64,000 nucleotides of DNA from Prevotellaceae bacterium (GTDB lineage: Bacteria; Bacteroidota; Bacteroidia; Bacteroidales; Paludibacteraceae): assembly GCA_031271815.1 (NCBI GenBank), contig JAISVA010000033.1, positions 1 through 64,000 on the forward strand, read 5' to 3'. The notes beneath the pieces were generated by a model. It saw only the letters and a list, made by a program, of their open reading frames with translations. It was not told the DNA's origin and ran no database searches. The position numbers and the translations under genes were made by a program. Position 1 is the first letter of the stretch. Each line of letters begins with the position of its first letter. Positions 44,199 through 53,344 of this stretch are shown piece by piece.

Positions 44199-45316
44199 TC
44201 GGTTAGTTTTTTAGTGTAGCAACGGCGTCGGATATACTGTTCCTTTTCATAAATATCCCAAGCGCTCACGGCGGCGGTATTGCTTTCCAGTTGCTGGTTG
44301 GAAATCGCCGTTTTTACGTTATTGCGAATGTAGGCTTTATTCATTTCCACATAATATAAGGAATGGATTCCCCGTTTTTGCCAGTCGGGATGTACACCGT
44401 TCAGATAGAGGTCGATCTCATCCGTTTTATTCAAAGCTTTCAAAATATGGATAAATCCAAACGGAAAAAGTTTGCCTTTTGCCTTTTGAAAAGCGCGGGA
44501 AAGGGAAGGCATGCTGATTCCGAATCCAACTACCTCGTCGTTTTCGTCCACAATCAAACAAACGAGTTTCGGATTGATGAACGTGAAATAATTCTTAATA
44601 ATGGTTTTTATTTCGTTCTCCGTTAAAGTTGAGTAGCCATACAGGTTGGAAAAAGAGGCATTTAACGTTTTGAAAAGTGAATGAGTGTATTTCACCAACT
44701 CCTTTTTCTTGTCGGTCATAATGATTCGCAACTTATATTTTTCTGCAATCAAGCGGTTAATGCGATCCATTTTTTCGGGTATTGGCTGTGAAGCGTTGAA
44801 TTTAAACTGCACCCAATCTTCTTCCGGATTATACCCGATTTTTTCCATAAACACCGGATAATAAGGATAATTGTAAATATTAGCAATTGTAGGCAGTTTG
44901 TCAAAACCATCGACCAGCATTCCTTCGTTGTCCATATCATTAAATCCGAGCGGACCCTGGATGCTCTCCATTCCCAGTTCGCGTCCCCAGGTTTCCACGG
45001 CGTTGAGCAAAGCCTTTGCCACTTCTGCATCTTCAATAAAATCAATCCACCCGAAACGAACTTTCTTTCCCCATTTTTCGTTTGCCGTGTAATTGATGAT
45101 TCCTGCAATTCTTCCTGCAAGTTCTCCGTCTTTATAGGCAAGCCAATATTCGGAGATGCAATGTTCAAACGCAGGGTTTTTATCCTTGTCGAGCGTAAAC
45201 AGCTCGTCTCTGTCCAACGGCGGAACCCAAAATTCATTTCCTTTAAATAACTTGTGAGGAAAACGAACAAATGCTTTTAATTCGTTTCGGGTGGTGATTT
45301 GTTTTACTTGTATCAT
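44195..45316 (-). CDS. GNAT-like N-acetyltransferase family protein
   Basis: 373 residues resembling the large GNAT-fold proteins common in Bacteroidota (YghO-like). Motifs: FVRFPHKLFKGNEFWVPPLDRDE at the N-terminus, RIAGIINYTANEKWG, the characteristic QGPLGFNDMDNEGMLVDGFD, and the C-terminal acetyl-CoA-binding-like NGVHPDWQKRGIHSLYYVEM with AISNQQLESNTAAVSAWDIYEK. Substrate unknown. It is coupled by a 4-base overlap to the thioesterase gene, which hints at an acyl-transfer/thioesterase pair. Confidence 0.82.
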   Translation of the reverse strand: MIQVKQITTRNELKAFVRFPHKLFKGNEFWVPPLDRDELFTLDKDKNPAFEHCISEYWLAYKDGELAGRIAGIINYTANEKWGKKVRFGWIDFIEDAEVAKALLNAVETWGRELGMESIQGPLGFNDMDNEGMLVDGFDKLPTIANIYNYPYYPVFMEKIGYNPEEDWVQFKFNASQPIPEKMDRINRLIAEKYKLRIIMTDKKKELVKYTHSLFKTLNASFSNLYGYSTLTENEIKTIIKNYFTFINPKLVCLIVDENDEVVGFGISMPSLSRAFQKAKGKLFPFGFIHILKALNKTDEIDLYLNGVHPDWQKRGIHSLYYVEMNKAYIRNNVKTAISNQQLESNTAAVSAWDIYEKEQYIRRRCYTKKLTD

Positions 45317-45402
45317 TTATCAGATTTAGTATTTCTGATTTTAGAATTATGATTTTTGAAAGACTGTCTTTTGAAAACCATAATTCTAAAATCGTAAATA
45401 TT

Positions 45403-46803
45403 TTATTTAATTACCAACTTTTGTGTTTTCAATCCGCTTTCCGATTGAATGGAAACAATATATACGCCGGCAGTCAAATAGGTATTAATCAAACCGAATC
45501 CATTGTTAACAACCGTGTTGTAAACAGCTTGACCTTGTAGATTAAGGATTGTGAGATCAGCAGTTCCACTGTCAAATAAAGTTACACTAAAACTGCCGTT
45601 TTTAGCGGGATTAGGGTTGATTGCAAATGTGACGCTTTTTGCGGTAGCTACACTTGCACCGCCACAAGAGGTTAAGGTTGCTCCGGTTTGCAGGTAATCA
45701 TACACGATTTTACCTGTTGGTTTAAGATCGGCCGTTGTATAATTATAGCCATCACCATATTTTATGTTACTGGTAATGGGCAGCAAAGCATTGGATTCCT
45801 GATTTCCATATCCGTTACAATCCCATTTCCAAGATGTCCAGCTGACTTTTTGGCTGGATCCGCCGCCTGCATTTATGCGACTCATAAAATTGTCGAGATC
45901 TCCCGTGCCGCAGGTACCGTCTCCCCCTGAGTCGGTATTATTCCATTCGGTTATAAATACAGGTATCTTGTTCAGATTAGCTGCCGTAAACTGGGAATTA
46001 AATAAAAAACCGTGCGAACAGGCATAGAAATGGAATGCGTACATGATTTGCAAAGTATTGTGAATTATCAATCCGTCATTAGCCGTGACATTCGATAATT
46101 GTTGAGAATAGTTCCCGGTACCTACAATAACAACAGCATTCGGATCATTATCCGCAATGAACGGCAATACCGTATTTGCATAAGCTTTTACCCGGCTCCA
46201 GGCCACACCGCTCGGTTCATTGCAAATTTCGTAAATGACGTGTATGTATTCGTTCTCTTTTACATACGCTGAAATCTCGGAAAAGAAATCGGTTGCTACT
46301 TGTCTCGGTCTGTTTTTCTCGGTACCTTCAATCAAATAATCATTTGGGTTTCCCGAACTGTTATCAGGATTACCCACTTTCAAAACATGGTAATCAACAA
46401 TACAATACATTCCCAATTCATTTGCCCATGTGATGGCATTTTTTAACCATGTCTTCTGATTATTCCAGTTTGTAGGATTTATTGAACCATTCGCTACATA
46501 GCAAGTAAGACGTACCACGTTTGCTCCAAACTTTTTCATACCTGCGAAATCGCTTTTCTGGTCAAAAGCCGGTTTTGCCCATTGCCATTGGTAACCACTC
46601 GTACACCATCCCCTCAGTTGTACGGCAGTACCGTCCTGACAGGCAAGTTGTACCTTGTTTTCTCCTGAATTCGGGGTCGTTACCAACTTCAATTGTCCCC
46701 AAGCCCGGATGTAGTCATTCGACTCAAAGTCTGTTTCCGATAGTGCCATCGCCTGTAAGGCTGACATAGCGACTGCTACTAATAATAGTACTCTTTTTTT
46801 CAT
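45403..46803 (-). CDS. Secreted GH5 endoglucanase-like enzyme with T9SS tail
   Basis: 466 residues. The signal peptide covers residues 1-20 (cleavage after QAMA). The GH5 TIM barrel runs to about 370, with RLTCYV, the acid/base Glu196 in YEICNEPSG, the HFYACSHG loop and nucleophile Glu286 in FITEWNN. The last 70 or so residues (from FAINPNPAKNGSF to GVYIVSIQSESGLKTQKLVIK) are a type A C-terminal sorting domain for the type IX secretion system. The protein is therefore exported and probably anchored or released at the surface. Cellulase, beta-glucanase or mannanase activity cannot be separated. No SusCD pair or other glycan genes are adjacent. Confidence 0.9.
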   Translation of the reverse strand: MKKRVLLLVAVAMSALQAMALSETDFESNDYIRAWGQLKLVTTPNSGENKVQLACQDGTAVQLRGWCTSGYQWQWAKPAFDQKSDFAGMKKFGANVVRLTCYVANGSINPTNWNNQKTWLKNAITWANELGMYCIVDYHVLKVGNPDNSSGNPNDYLIEGTEKNRPRQVATDFFSEISAYVKENEYIHVIYEICNEPSGVAWSRVKAYANTVLPFIADNDPNAVVIVGTGNYSQQLSNVTANDGLIIHNTLQIMYAFHFYACSHGFLFNSQFTAANLNKIPVFITEWNNTDSGGDGTCGTGDLDNFMSRINAGGGSSQKVSWTSWKWDCNGYGNQESNALLPITSNIKYGDGYNYTTADLKPTGKIVYDYLQTGATLTSCGGASVATAKSVTFAINPNPAKNGSFSVTLFDSGTADLTILNLQGQAVYNTVVNNGFGLINTYLTAGVYIVSIQSESGLKTQKLVIK

Positions 46804-46933
46804 GAACTTTTTATTTTTATGTTTGTAAGTTTTGTAAAAACAGACAGGAGTTACCTCTTGTCTTGTATAATATCGTCTCCCGTCACGTTTCGAAAGTCCC
46901 GTTAAAGCAAGGAGGTAAATCCTGCCTAATTAA

Positions 46934-47296
46934 CTAAACAACATTGTTTTCATCCTTTTCAATTTCTTTCAAAACCGTATTGAATTGACCTTTAATCTGT
47001 TTAATTTCTTTTTGTATTTCTTGCAGACGGAATACGATTTCATGATTTTTCGCAATTCCGTCTTTGTTTTCTCTCAACCTTTTTTTTGCGCCCTCTAAGG
47101 TCAGTTTTTTTTCTTTGACTAAATGATAAACCAGCTTAATATCATTGATATTCTCCTGTGTATAAAGGCGGGTGCGCTTATCCGTTTTTTTTGGGCAGAT
47201 GAATGGAAATTCCTTTTCCCAATAGCGTAAGAGAGAGAGATTTACCCCTATCATTTCCGCCACTTCGCTTATCGAATAATATAATTTTTCTGCCAT
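46934..47296 (-). CDS. MerR-family transcriptional regulator
   Basis: 120 residues with an N-terminal MerR winged helix (YSISEVAEMIGVNLSLLRYWEKEFPFICPKK, then RLYTQENINDIKLVYHLVKEKKLTLEGAKKRL) and a short coiled-coil tail. There is no effector-binding domain or Cys metal site, so the signal is unknown. I start at the ATG at 47296; a TTG further upstream would overlap the preceding gene without adding family sequence. It lies directly downstream of the M23 peptidase gene, a pairing seen in other Bacteroidales. Confidence 0.88.
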   Translation of the reverse strand: MAEKLYYSISEVAEMIGVNLSLLRYWEKEFPFICPKKTDKRTRLYTQENINDIKLVYHLVKEKKLTLEGAKKRLRENKDGIAKNHEIVFRLQEIQKEIKQIKGQFNTVLKEIEKDENNVV

Positions 47297-47315
47297 TACA
47301 CACTGTTTATTATTG

Positions 47316-48281
47316 TTAGTCAAACACGTGCCCGTAGTTAGACGAAAGCTGTACCATCTGGTCGTATTCCTCCGGATTCAAATCCATAAAGTAATAGTTT
47401 TGCGGATTTGTCTGTTTACCTTTATATTGCACTTCATAATGCAGGTGTACGCCGGTTGATTTCCCGGTATTTCCCATCAATCCGACCACATCTCCGCGGT
47501 TCACTTTGGCTCCTTTTTTAACTTTGAATTTATTCAAGTGAGCATAAAGTGTTTTATAGTTGAACCCGTGGTTAACGATAACCGTGTTACCATATCCCTG
47601 CATCCAGCCAACGGCTTCGACCACACCCTTGCCGGTAGCAAAAATTTCGGTGTCAGGCGCACCTGTAAAGTCCATCCCGGCGTGAAATTTCGGTGTTTTG
47701 TATATCGGGTCAATGCGCGTTCCGTATCCGGATGCTACGCGTTTTAAATCTTTGTTAAGAACCGGCTGAATTGCCGGCATACAGAGCAGTCGCTCCTCTT
47801 TGTTTTTTGCCAAATCCACAATTTCATCGAAAGAATGAGACTGTACGTAAAGCTGCCTGCGGATGCTGCTTAGCTTTTGTGTGGTAGAAACAGCCAGTTC
47901 CGAATTTGTCTTCCTTCGAAGATCGCGGTACGAAGAGGATTCGGTAATCGAATTCCGTATGGAAGAAGCAACCGGCTCGGCTTGCACAATAACGCGATAC
48001 AAATTATCATCTCGCTGCTGCATATCAGTCATTACCTCCTGTATCTGGTCTAACTGGCTGTAGAGAAATTCATATTGCGCCTCCAGCTGGGCATTTTCAC
48101 TTCGGAGCATTTTTTCCCGCGGCGATTCAAACAGCATTGCGAAAGCGACAAAACACGCTAATCCCGACAAAATACTCGTTATCAAATGCGATCCGAGTTT
48201 TTTTATTTTGTGCCGAATAGTATTGTCGATTCGTTCGTATGTGAGCGTTTTAGGATTAAAATGAAATTTTGCTTTTGCCAT
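47316..48281 (-). CDS. M23-family (LytM) murein endopeptidase
   Basis: 321 residues. A basic cytoplasmic start is followed by a membrane helix (about 31-52), a coiled coil (about 55-95) and a C-terminal LytM domain. The zinc ligands are His200 and Asp204 (HAGMD) and His281 (with His279 in HLHYEV). It is expected to cut peptidoglycan cross-links in the periplasm or to activate an amidase. A -7 element (TATTTTTG, plus 48288-48295) lies only 7 bases from the start, so the transcript may be leaderless. In Bacteroidales this gene usually faces alaS; here 5.7 kb of accessory DNA separates them. Confidence 0.92.
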   Translation of the reverse strand: MAKAKFHFNPKTLTYERIDNTIRHKIKKLGSHLITSILSGLACFVAFAMLFESPREKMLRSENAQLEAQYEFLYSQLDQIQEVMTDMQQRDDNLYRVIVQAEPVASSIRNSITESSSYRDLRRKTNSELAVSTTQKLSSIRRQLYVQSHSFDEIVDLAKNKEERLLCMPAIQPVLNKDLKRVASGYGTRIDPIYKTPKFHAGMDFTGAPDTEIFATGKGVVEAVGWMQGYGNTVIVNHGFNYKTLYAHLNKFKVKKGAKVNRGDVVGLMGNTGKSTGVHLHYEVQYKGKQTNPQNYYFMDLNPEEYDQMVQLSSNYGHVFD

Positions 48282-48403
48282 ATTTTACAAAAATAACGCT
48301 TTTTTGCCTATTTTCTATCTAAAATGAGTAAAAAAATTATTTCCTGTTTGGTCGACTTATTTCGGTAGAGCAATATTTTTCCTGATCCGATTGAGACGAA
48401 TCG

Positions 48404-48880
48404 TTATTGTAACGTTGATTTCAAAATTGTTTCGATCTCTTCTTCAGTTAATTTCGTAATGGCTCGAATCACATCTAACGAAAGTCCGTTATTGTGAGCG
48501 TTTAAACGCCTTCCGCCTTTCCCTTTTCTATTCTAATCGCCTCGTCTTTTTTAAAGCATCTTTTAAAGCTCCGCGTTTGGTCATAATGTTAATTTTTCAC
48601 TGATCTAGGTCTCTAACTGTTCTTTGGTGTAGGCGGCTTTTTCCGTGTAGCCAATTGCTTCCCGGGTGAGCTCGTTATCCGTCAGTTCCTGCGGGACTTC
48701 GACCGTATTTTCGTTTATCTCGGTCAGGAAACGGAGCCGCCAGTCATGCAGTTTTTTCGGTGCGGTTGTTCGGCTTGAATCCAGGTAACTCTACAAAAAG
48801 GAACTCCAAGTCCATACGTGTTCGAAACCTTGCGAAACAGCTCTTAATCTTAGTATGATATCCCGGCGCAGCGCGTCGTC
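48404..48880 (-). pseudogene. C-terminal remnant of an Rpn/PD-(D/E)XK nuclease-transposase gene
   Basis: Minus-strand reading gives, across several frames, FVELPGFKPNNRTEK, then LHDWRLRFLTEINENTVEVP, ELTDNELTREAIGYTEKAAY, and finally GLSLDVIRAITKLTEEEIET running to a stop at 48404. This is the C-terminal half of the Bacteroidota Rpn-family recombination-promoting nuclease/putative transposase. The frame changes at least twice and internal stops are present. The matching N-terminal half lies at 53345-53734 on the same strand, beyond the accessory genes. Confidence 0.75.
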
Positions 48881-49031
48881 CATTCATTTCAAACAGGTAT
48901 TTAACCCTCGTTTCTACCTTATTTTACAAAACAAAACAACCTCAGTAGCAACCGTTTTATATATTTTCCTAACCTCGTTACCTCATTAAGAACATTTTCA
49001 ATCAGGTAATGAGTTTGTTATTAGGAAATTG

Positions 49032-49125
49032 GGCTGCAGTTTAAAATAGCGTTGTAATCAACACATATTTACGAAAAGTATCAAGGAAATTCATAAAGAT
49101 TACAACTCAATTTTAAACTGCAGCC
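49032..49125. repeat. 94-bp inverted-repeat element
   Basis: Terminal arms GGCTGCAGTTTAAAAT-agc-GTTGTAATC (49032-49059) and their complement (49098-49125) match at 25 of 28 positions around a 38-base centre. It could be a small non-autonomous element or a terminator; no target duplication is obvious. The stretch 48881-49031 holds no gene that I can support. Confidence 0.6.
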
Positions 49126-49179
49126 AAGGATAAACATAATTATTTACGTATGAAGACATTAAAATCGGACGACAGAGAG

Positions 49180-50751
49180 TTATTCTATCAACCAGCGTTT
49201 TATTCCTTTTTCTGCCTGCGAAAACTCTACGCCGATTTTCACAGTTTTTCTGTGGGCGGTAGAATAGGGGATAGCGTAATCATTACTGTTGATTTGTTTT
49301 ATAGCCTCTTCGGCGGTAGCGTTACTGTCCATTTTGAACTCAAAAATGTAGATAGCGTCAGCCGTTTTAACCACCGCATCGGCTCTGCCTTTGCAGTTTT
49401 TTACTTCGGTTTGGACAAATTGCCCCATAAGTGTAAAAAGCAGGTAAAAAACATGCTGGTAATATTGTTCATTGCGATTTTTTTGTTCAATAGCATCGTA
49501 TGGAATATCGGCGAAAAATGCCTTCAAAGAGGCCATAAATCCCTCAACATCCCCATTCATCAGCTGTTTCAAAAAGTCAGTTACCGAAAAATTGCCTGTC
49601 GTAATCGGTGTTTGTACAAATGCCGGTAAAAGTTCGTTCAAAAAGCCATATTTTACTTCTTCGTTTGGAAAACCTAATGTATAAGTATTGAGAATTTTGT
49701 TGTACGATTTGATTGTTAAGTATCCGCTCTGATAAAGTAATGGTATAAGATTTTGATTTTCAACTCGATAGTCCATTACCGAACTGGCTGAAATATCAAC
49801 ATCATTATCAAACTTACGAATATCATAATGTTGATTTTTCAACGTTTTTGCCAAAAAAGTCGTCGTGCCGGTAGCAAACCAATAGTAGGCAAAATCCGAT
49901 TTTGCAAAGGTATTTAACAAACTGAAAGGGTTGTAAATATCCTCGCTAACTTTGGCGAAGTGGTAGCCGTCATACATTTTTTTGAGTTTTGCAAGCGTTT
50001 GTTCGTAAGTCAAATCGTTAGCTTCTGCCAATGCATGAATTTCGGGCTGAAAATTTTGCAATAATTCAGTTTCGGAAATGCCGCAAATTTCAGCAAACTG
50101 TTTATCTAAGCTAATATCTACAAGCTGGTTTAAATCGCTGAAAATGCTTACCTGCGAAAATTTCGTTACGCCGGTGAGGAAAACAAATCGCAGATAAGCA
50201 TCCATACTTTTTAACACTCCATAAAATGATTTCAGTAACGTTCTGATTTCATCGTTTGCAATTGGGTCGTTCATCGTGTTTATCAACGGCTTATCGTATT
50301 CGTCAATAAGGACAACTACCCGTTTTCCCGTTTGTTCATAAGCGCTTTTAATGATTGCTTCAAAACGGCTTGCTAAATCAGCGGTATTCGTTTTTTTTCC
50401 CCACAATTGCTCTAATTCTTCAATTTTAACATTTATACGCTCTGCAACATTTTCAGTTCTTGCCAGCAGTCCGACATTAAAGTCTAAATAAATAATGGGG
50501 TATTTCGTCCAGTCTTTTTCGAGTCCGGCAATTTTCAATCCTTCAAAAAGCTCTTTTTTGCCTTCAAAGTAGGCTTTCAAGGTAGAAAGAAACAGGCTTT
50601 TGCCAAACCGGCGCGGACGACCGAGAAAGTAAGGTACGCCAAGTTGCGCCAACAGATAAACATAGTGTGTTTTATCTACATAGATAAAGTTCTTACTACG
50701 CAGTTTTTCAAAATCCTGTATGCCAATGGGCAATTTTCGTATTGTATTCAT
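49180..50751 (-). CDS. AAA-ATPase-like protein with C-terminal PD-(D/E)XK domain
   Basis: 523 residues of the common Bacteroidota family DUF1703/AAA-ATPase_like with PDDEXK_9. The N-terminal ATPase part has RKLPIGIQDFEKLRSKNFIYVDKT, a Walker A-like RPRRFGKSLFLST and Walker B VVLIDEYDKPL. The C-terminal part has the nuclease-like GRADAVVKTADAIYIFEFKMD. Members occur in many copies per genome and their role is unproven; defence or selfish functions have been suggested. The palindrome at 50769-50797 overlaps its -7 element. It is part of the island between the M23 gene and alaS. Confidence 0.85.
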   Translation of the reverse strand: MNTIRKLPIGIQDFEKLRSKNFIYVDKTHYVYLLAQLGVPYFLGRPRRFGKSLFLSTLKAYFEGKKELFEGLKIAGLEKDWTKYPIIYLDFNVGLLARTENVAERINVKIEELEQLWGKKTNTADLASRFEAIIKSAYEQTGKRVVVLIDEYDKPLINTMNDPIANDEIRTLLKSFYGVLKSMDAYLRFVFLTGVTKFSQVSIFSDLNQLVDISLDKQFAEICGISETELLQNFQPEIHALAEANDLTYEQTLAKLKKMYDGYHFAKVSEDIYNPFSLLNTFAKSDFAYYWFATGTTTFLAKTLKNQHYDIRKFDNDVDISASSVMDYRVENQNLIPLLYQSGYLTIKSYNKILNTYTLGFPNEEVKYGFLNELLPAFVQTPITTGNFSVTDFLKQLMNGDVEGFMASLKAFFADIPYDAIEQKNRNEQYYQHVFYLLFTLMGQFVQTEVKNCKGRADAVVKTADAIYIFEFKMDSNATAEEAIKQINSNDYAIPYSTAHRKTVKIGVEFSQAEKGIKRWLIE

Positions 50752-51092
50752 AATCAATAATAAATTACAATTTTACTACTGCAAAAGTAGTAAAATTATT
50801 TGAGAATGCGGCAGATGGAATGTACATTTTCAACATCATTGATTGTAAATGATTTACCTGTGTTAATAGGTATTAAATGCTCGTAATGAGGGGTTTGTGT
50901 GGAGAATACGGGTAGAGAAGGATTACATATTTCATCTTGTAGTTATTAATTTTTTCATTCAATTGAAAATCAGAAAAATACAATTTTATTCAATTTTATC
51001 CTGTTTTTAAACACTGAAATAATATTTATAGTTCTTTTTTTTTGAATAAATCCTTATTTTTACTTACTCTATTATATATAATAAATTATTAA
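50752..51092. promoter_or_regulatory. Intergenic region with palindromic operator over the ATPase promoter
   Basis: AATTTTACTACT (50769-50780) pairs perfectly with 50786-50797 around a 5-base loop. On the minus strand its centre contains the -7 element TACTTTTG (plus 50782-50789), 31 bases before the ATPase gene start. A dimeric repressor bound here would block transcription. The remaining 300 bases up to the next gene are AT-rich without further features. Confidence 0.5.
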
Positions 51093-52337
51093 ATGATGAA
51101 TTACACACTTAGAGATTTTTCGTTAGATGCTTTACCTACCAATGTATTGGACAGGGCAAAGCAGTTTAAAAAATGGATTGCTGAATCGGAAGTTAATCCT
51201 GTCTATTGGATAGAATCCCAAAATGGAGTAAAACCGGAGATGATATTAAAAAACAAAAATACGAATACGACACAAACGTTTATTTCATTTATTTCAAGCG
51301 ATTATTTGGGAATGTCACAGCATCCGGAAACCATACAAGCTGGTATTGATGCTTTACGGAAATATGGTACGGGAGCTTGCGCTTCGCCGATGATTGGCGG
51401 TTATTTGGACATACACAAACAGTTGGAAGAAGAAATCGCCGACTTTACGGGACAGGAAGCCGCAATGGTATTTTCTTCCGGTTTTTCTGCAAATGTAGGC
51501 GTATTGAATGCGTTACTCGGAAAAGATGACATTGCTTATATTGACCTGCAAACGCATCGTAGCGTTTTAGACGGACTTTTCAATACGAACATAAAAAAAA
51601 TCGGACACAATAACGTGGAGTATCTCAAATTCGTTTTGGAAAAAGACCGTCATAAATATAAAACATCCATCGTTATTATAGATGGTGTTTATTCGCAGGA
51701 TGGCGATATAGCTCCTTTGTCTGAAATAATTGCCTTATGTAAAGAATTCAACACAATGATATACATGGATGATGCTCACGGTATGGGAGTGTTTGGCGCA
51801 AATGGAAGAGGTGTTGCCGAACATTTTGGCATGTTGGGACGAATAGATATTATTACTGGAGCGCTTAGTAAATCTTTTGGAGCAGTAGGTGGTTACGTAG
51901 CAGCTTCAAAGGATATTATTAACTATTTGAAATTTTACGCCAATACCTCAATTTTTTCCGGTTCACCTGCTCCACAGCCAATTTGTTCGGTACTGAAAGC
52001 CATAGAATTGATACGTACCGACAAAAACATTCTAAAAAAATTGTGGGATAATACTTATTATTTACGAAAACGTTTAACGGAAGAGAGTTTTGATATTAAA
52101 CAAACGATATCTCCGATATTTCCGATTATGGTGCGTGACCCGTACGAAGTAGCAGAAGCAGTACGTTTGTTGCGCGAACGCAATATTTACGTTTGTGGTG
52201 TGAGCTATCCTGCAGTAACAAACAAGGAAGCAAGAATACGAATCAGTCTTTCAGCTTCTCACGAAATAAAACATTTGGATACATTGGTAGATGCTTTGTG
52301 TGAAATAGATAAAGAATTACATATACGACGAACCTAA
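51093..52337 (+). CDS. Alpha-oxoamine synthase-family PLP enzyme
   Basis: 414 residues of the group containing serine palmitoyltransferase, 2-amino-3-ketobutyrate CoA ligase and AON synthase. The core shows SSDYLGMSQHPE, YGTGACASPMIGGYLDIHKQLEE, Asp227 and His229 in MDDAHGMGVFG, and the PLP lysine Lys260 in TGALSKSFGAVGGY. An extra N-terminal segment of about 60 residues precedes the core. These enzymes condense an amino acid with an acyl-CoA; which one is made here cannot be decided. There is no biotin, threonine or sphingolipid partner gene adjacent, only a broken TetR gene 10 bases downstream. Confidence 0.83.
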   Translation: MMNYTLRDFSLDALPTNVLDRAKQFKKWIAESEVNPVYWIESQNGVKPEMILKNKNTNTTQTFISFISSDYLGMSQHPETIQAGIDALRKYGTGACASPMIGGYLDIHKQLEEEIADFTGQEAAMVFSSGFSANVGVLNALLGKDDIAYIDLQTHRSVLDGLFNTNIKKIGHNNVEYLKFVLEKDRHKYKTSIVIIDGVYSQDGDIAPLSEIIALCKEFNTMIYMDDAHGMGVFGANGRGVAEHFGMLGRIDIITGALSKSFGAVGGYVAASKDIINYLKFYANTSIFSGSPAPQPICSVLKAIELIRTDKNILKKLWDNTYYLRKRLTEESFDIKQTISPIFPIMVRDPYEVAEAVRLLRERNIYVCGVSYPAVTNKEARIRISLSASHEIKHLDTLVDALCEIDKELHIRRT

Positions 52338-52347
52338 TATATATTTT

Positions 52348-53062
52348 ATGGAAACGAAAAGAAAACAAAGAAGAAAGAAGAGTGAGTTAAACGATTCTAT
52401 ATGGAATGCGTTTGAAAAGATGGTAATTGAACATGGTTTTAATGCTATTACGCTTGCAGGTTTAGCAAAAGAAATAGATGTTGAACTTCCTCTTGTATAA
52501 CCGGTTTGAGAATGTAGATGATTTGCTTAAACAATACGTTAAAAAAAATGATTTTTGGCTGAATAGATCTATTAAAATAGATCAGGCTCTTACTCCTAAA
52601 GAAAACTTGAAAAAGGTTTTAACAGACTTGGTTGAAGAATTGTATGAAAATGCTATTATGCAACGTATTTTATTATGGGCATTGAATGATACTCACTTGG
52701 TGACCCGCTTTATGATATTAGCACGTGAAGTTGAAAATGTGCAATTGATCAGATATTTCGACGCCAACTTAGGAAATTATGGTGTTCATTTTAATGCAAC
52801 ACACGCTATGCTGATATCCGGCATTTATTACCTGATACTGCATAAAAGCATATCAACTTTCAGTACAGTAGATTTTAGCACGGAAGAGAACAAAGAGTTG
52901 ATGAAACAAAACGTATGCGATATGATTGATAAACTGTTCTCTGAACCGAATGATGTTAAAACGATGGCTAAAAAACTATTGAATAAAGGCGTAGATAAAA
53001 ACATAATAGCAGAAGTAACAGGATTGTCGATGGAAGAGCTTGACAGGTTGAATGTCGAATAA
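52348..53062 (+). pseudogene. TetR-family regulator gene broken by a frameshift
   Basis: The first 50 codons encode a TetR helix-turn-helix (start METKRKQRRKKSELND, then FNAITLAGLAKEIDVE) and stop at TAA 52498-52500. The +1 frame from about 52480 continues directly with LYNRFENVDDLLKQYVKKND, the expected next part of a TetR protein, for another 190 codons. A one-base change between 52478 and 52500 therefore splits the gene. The C-terminal end, IIAEVTGLSMEELDRLNVE, is intact. It would have regulated the upstream PLP enzyme gene. Confidence 0.78.
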
Positions 53063-53131
53063 AAAAATCCACGATTTACACGAAATTGATCCCCGCTCGC
53101 TTCTACTGCGCAGAGTTGTTAAGTTATTTTG

Positions 53132-53340
53132 TAATTAATTTAAGTTGTTAGTTGATTTCAAGTCCGAAGGACAGACATTTGGATAACCCCGTGCAAGCGA
53201 AGCGCAGCTCGGGGTATGAGCAGCGTAGATCTCTTTGCGCACTCCGAAGGAGTTCCATCCAGTACGTTGTTGATTTTCAGGGTGCATCATTTCTATTCTC
53301 TCTCTACCCCGAGCTGCGCTTCGCTTGCATGGAGTTATCT
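53132..53340. repeat. Large palindrome, family C, copy 3
   Basis: Arms of 33-34 bases (53181-53214 and 53307-53339) share the GCAAGCGAAGCGCAGCTCGG core with copy 1. The centre carries the same CTCCGAAGGAGTTCCATCC-type stretch and GGGTGCAT. The left flank AATTTAAGTTG...GATTTCAAGTCCG is also shared with copy 2. Open frames within it are not genes. Confidence 0.8.
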
Positions 53341-53344
53341 AAAA

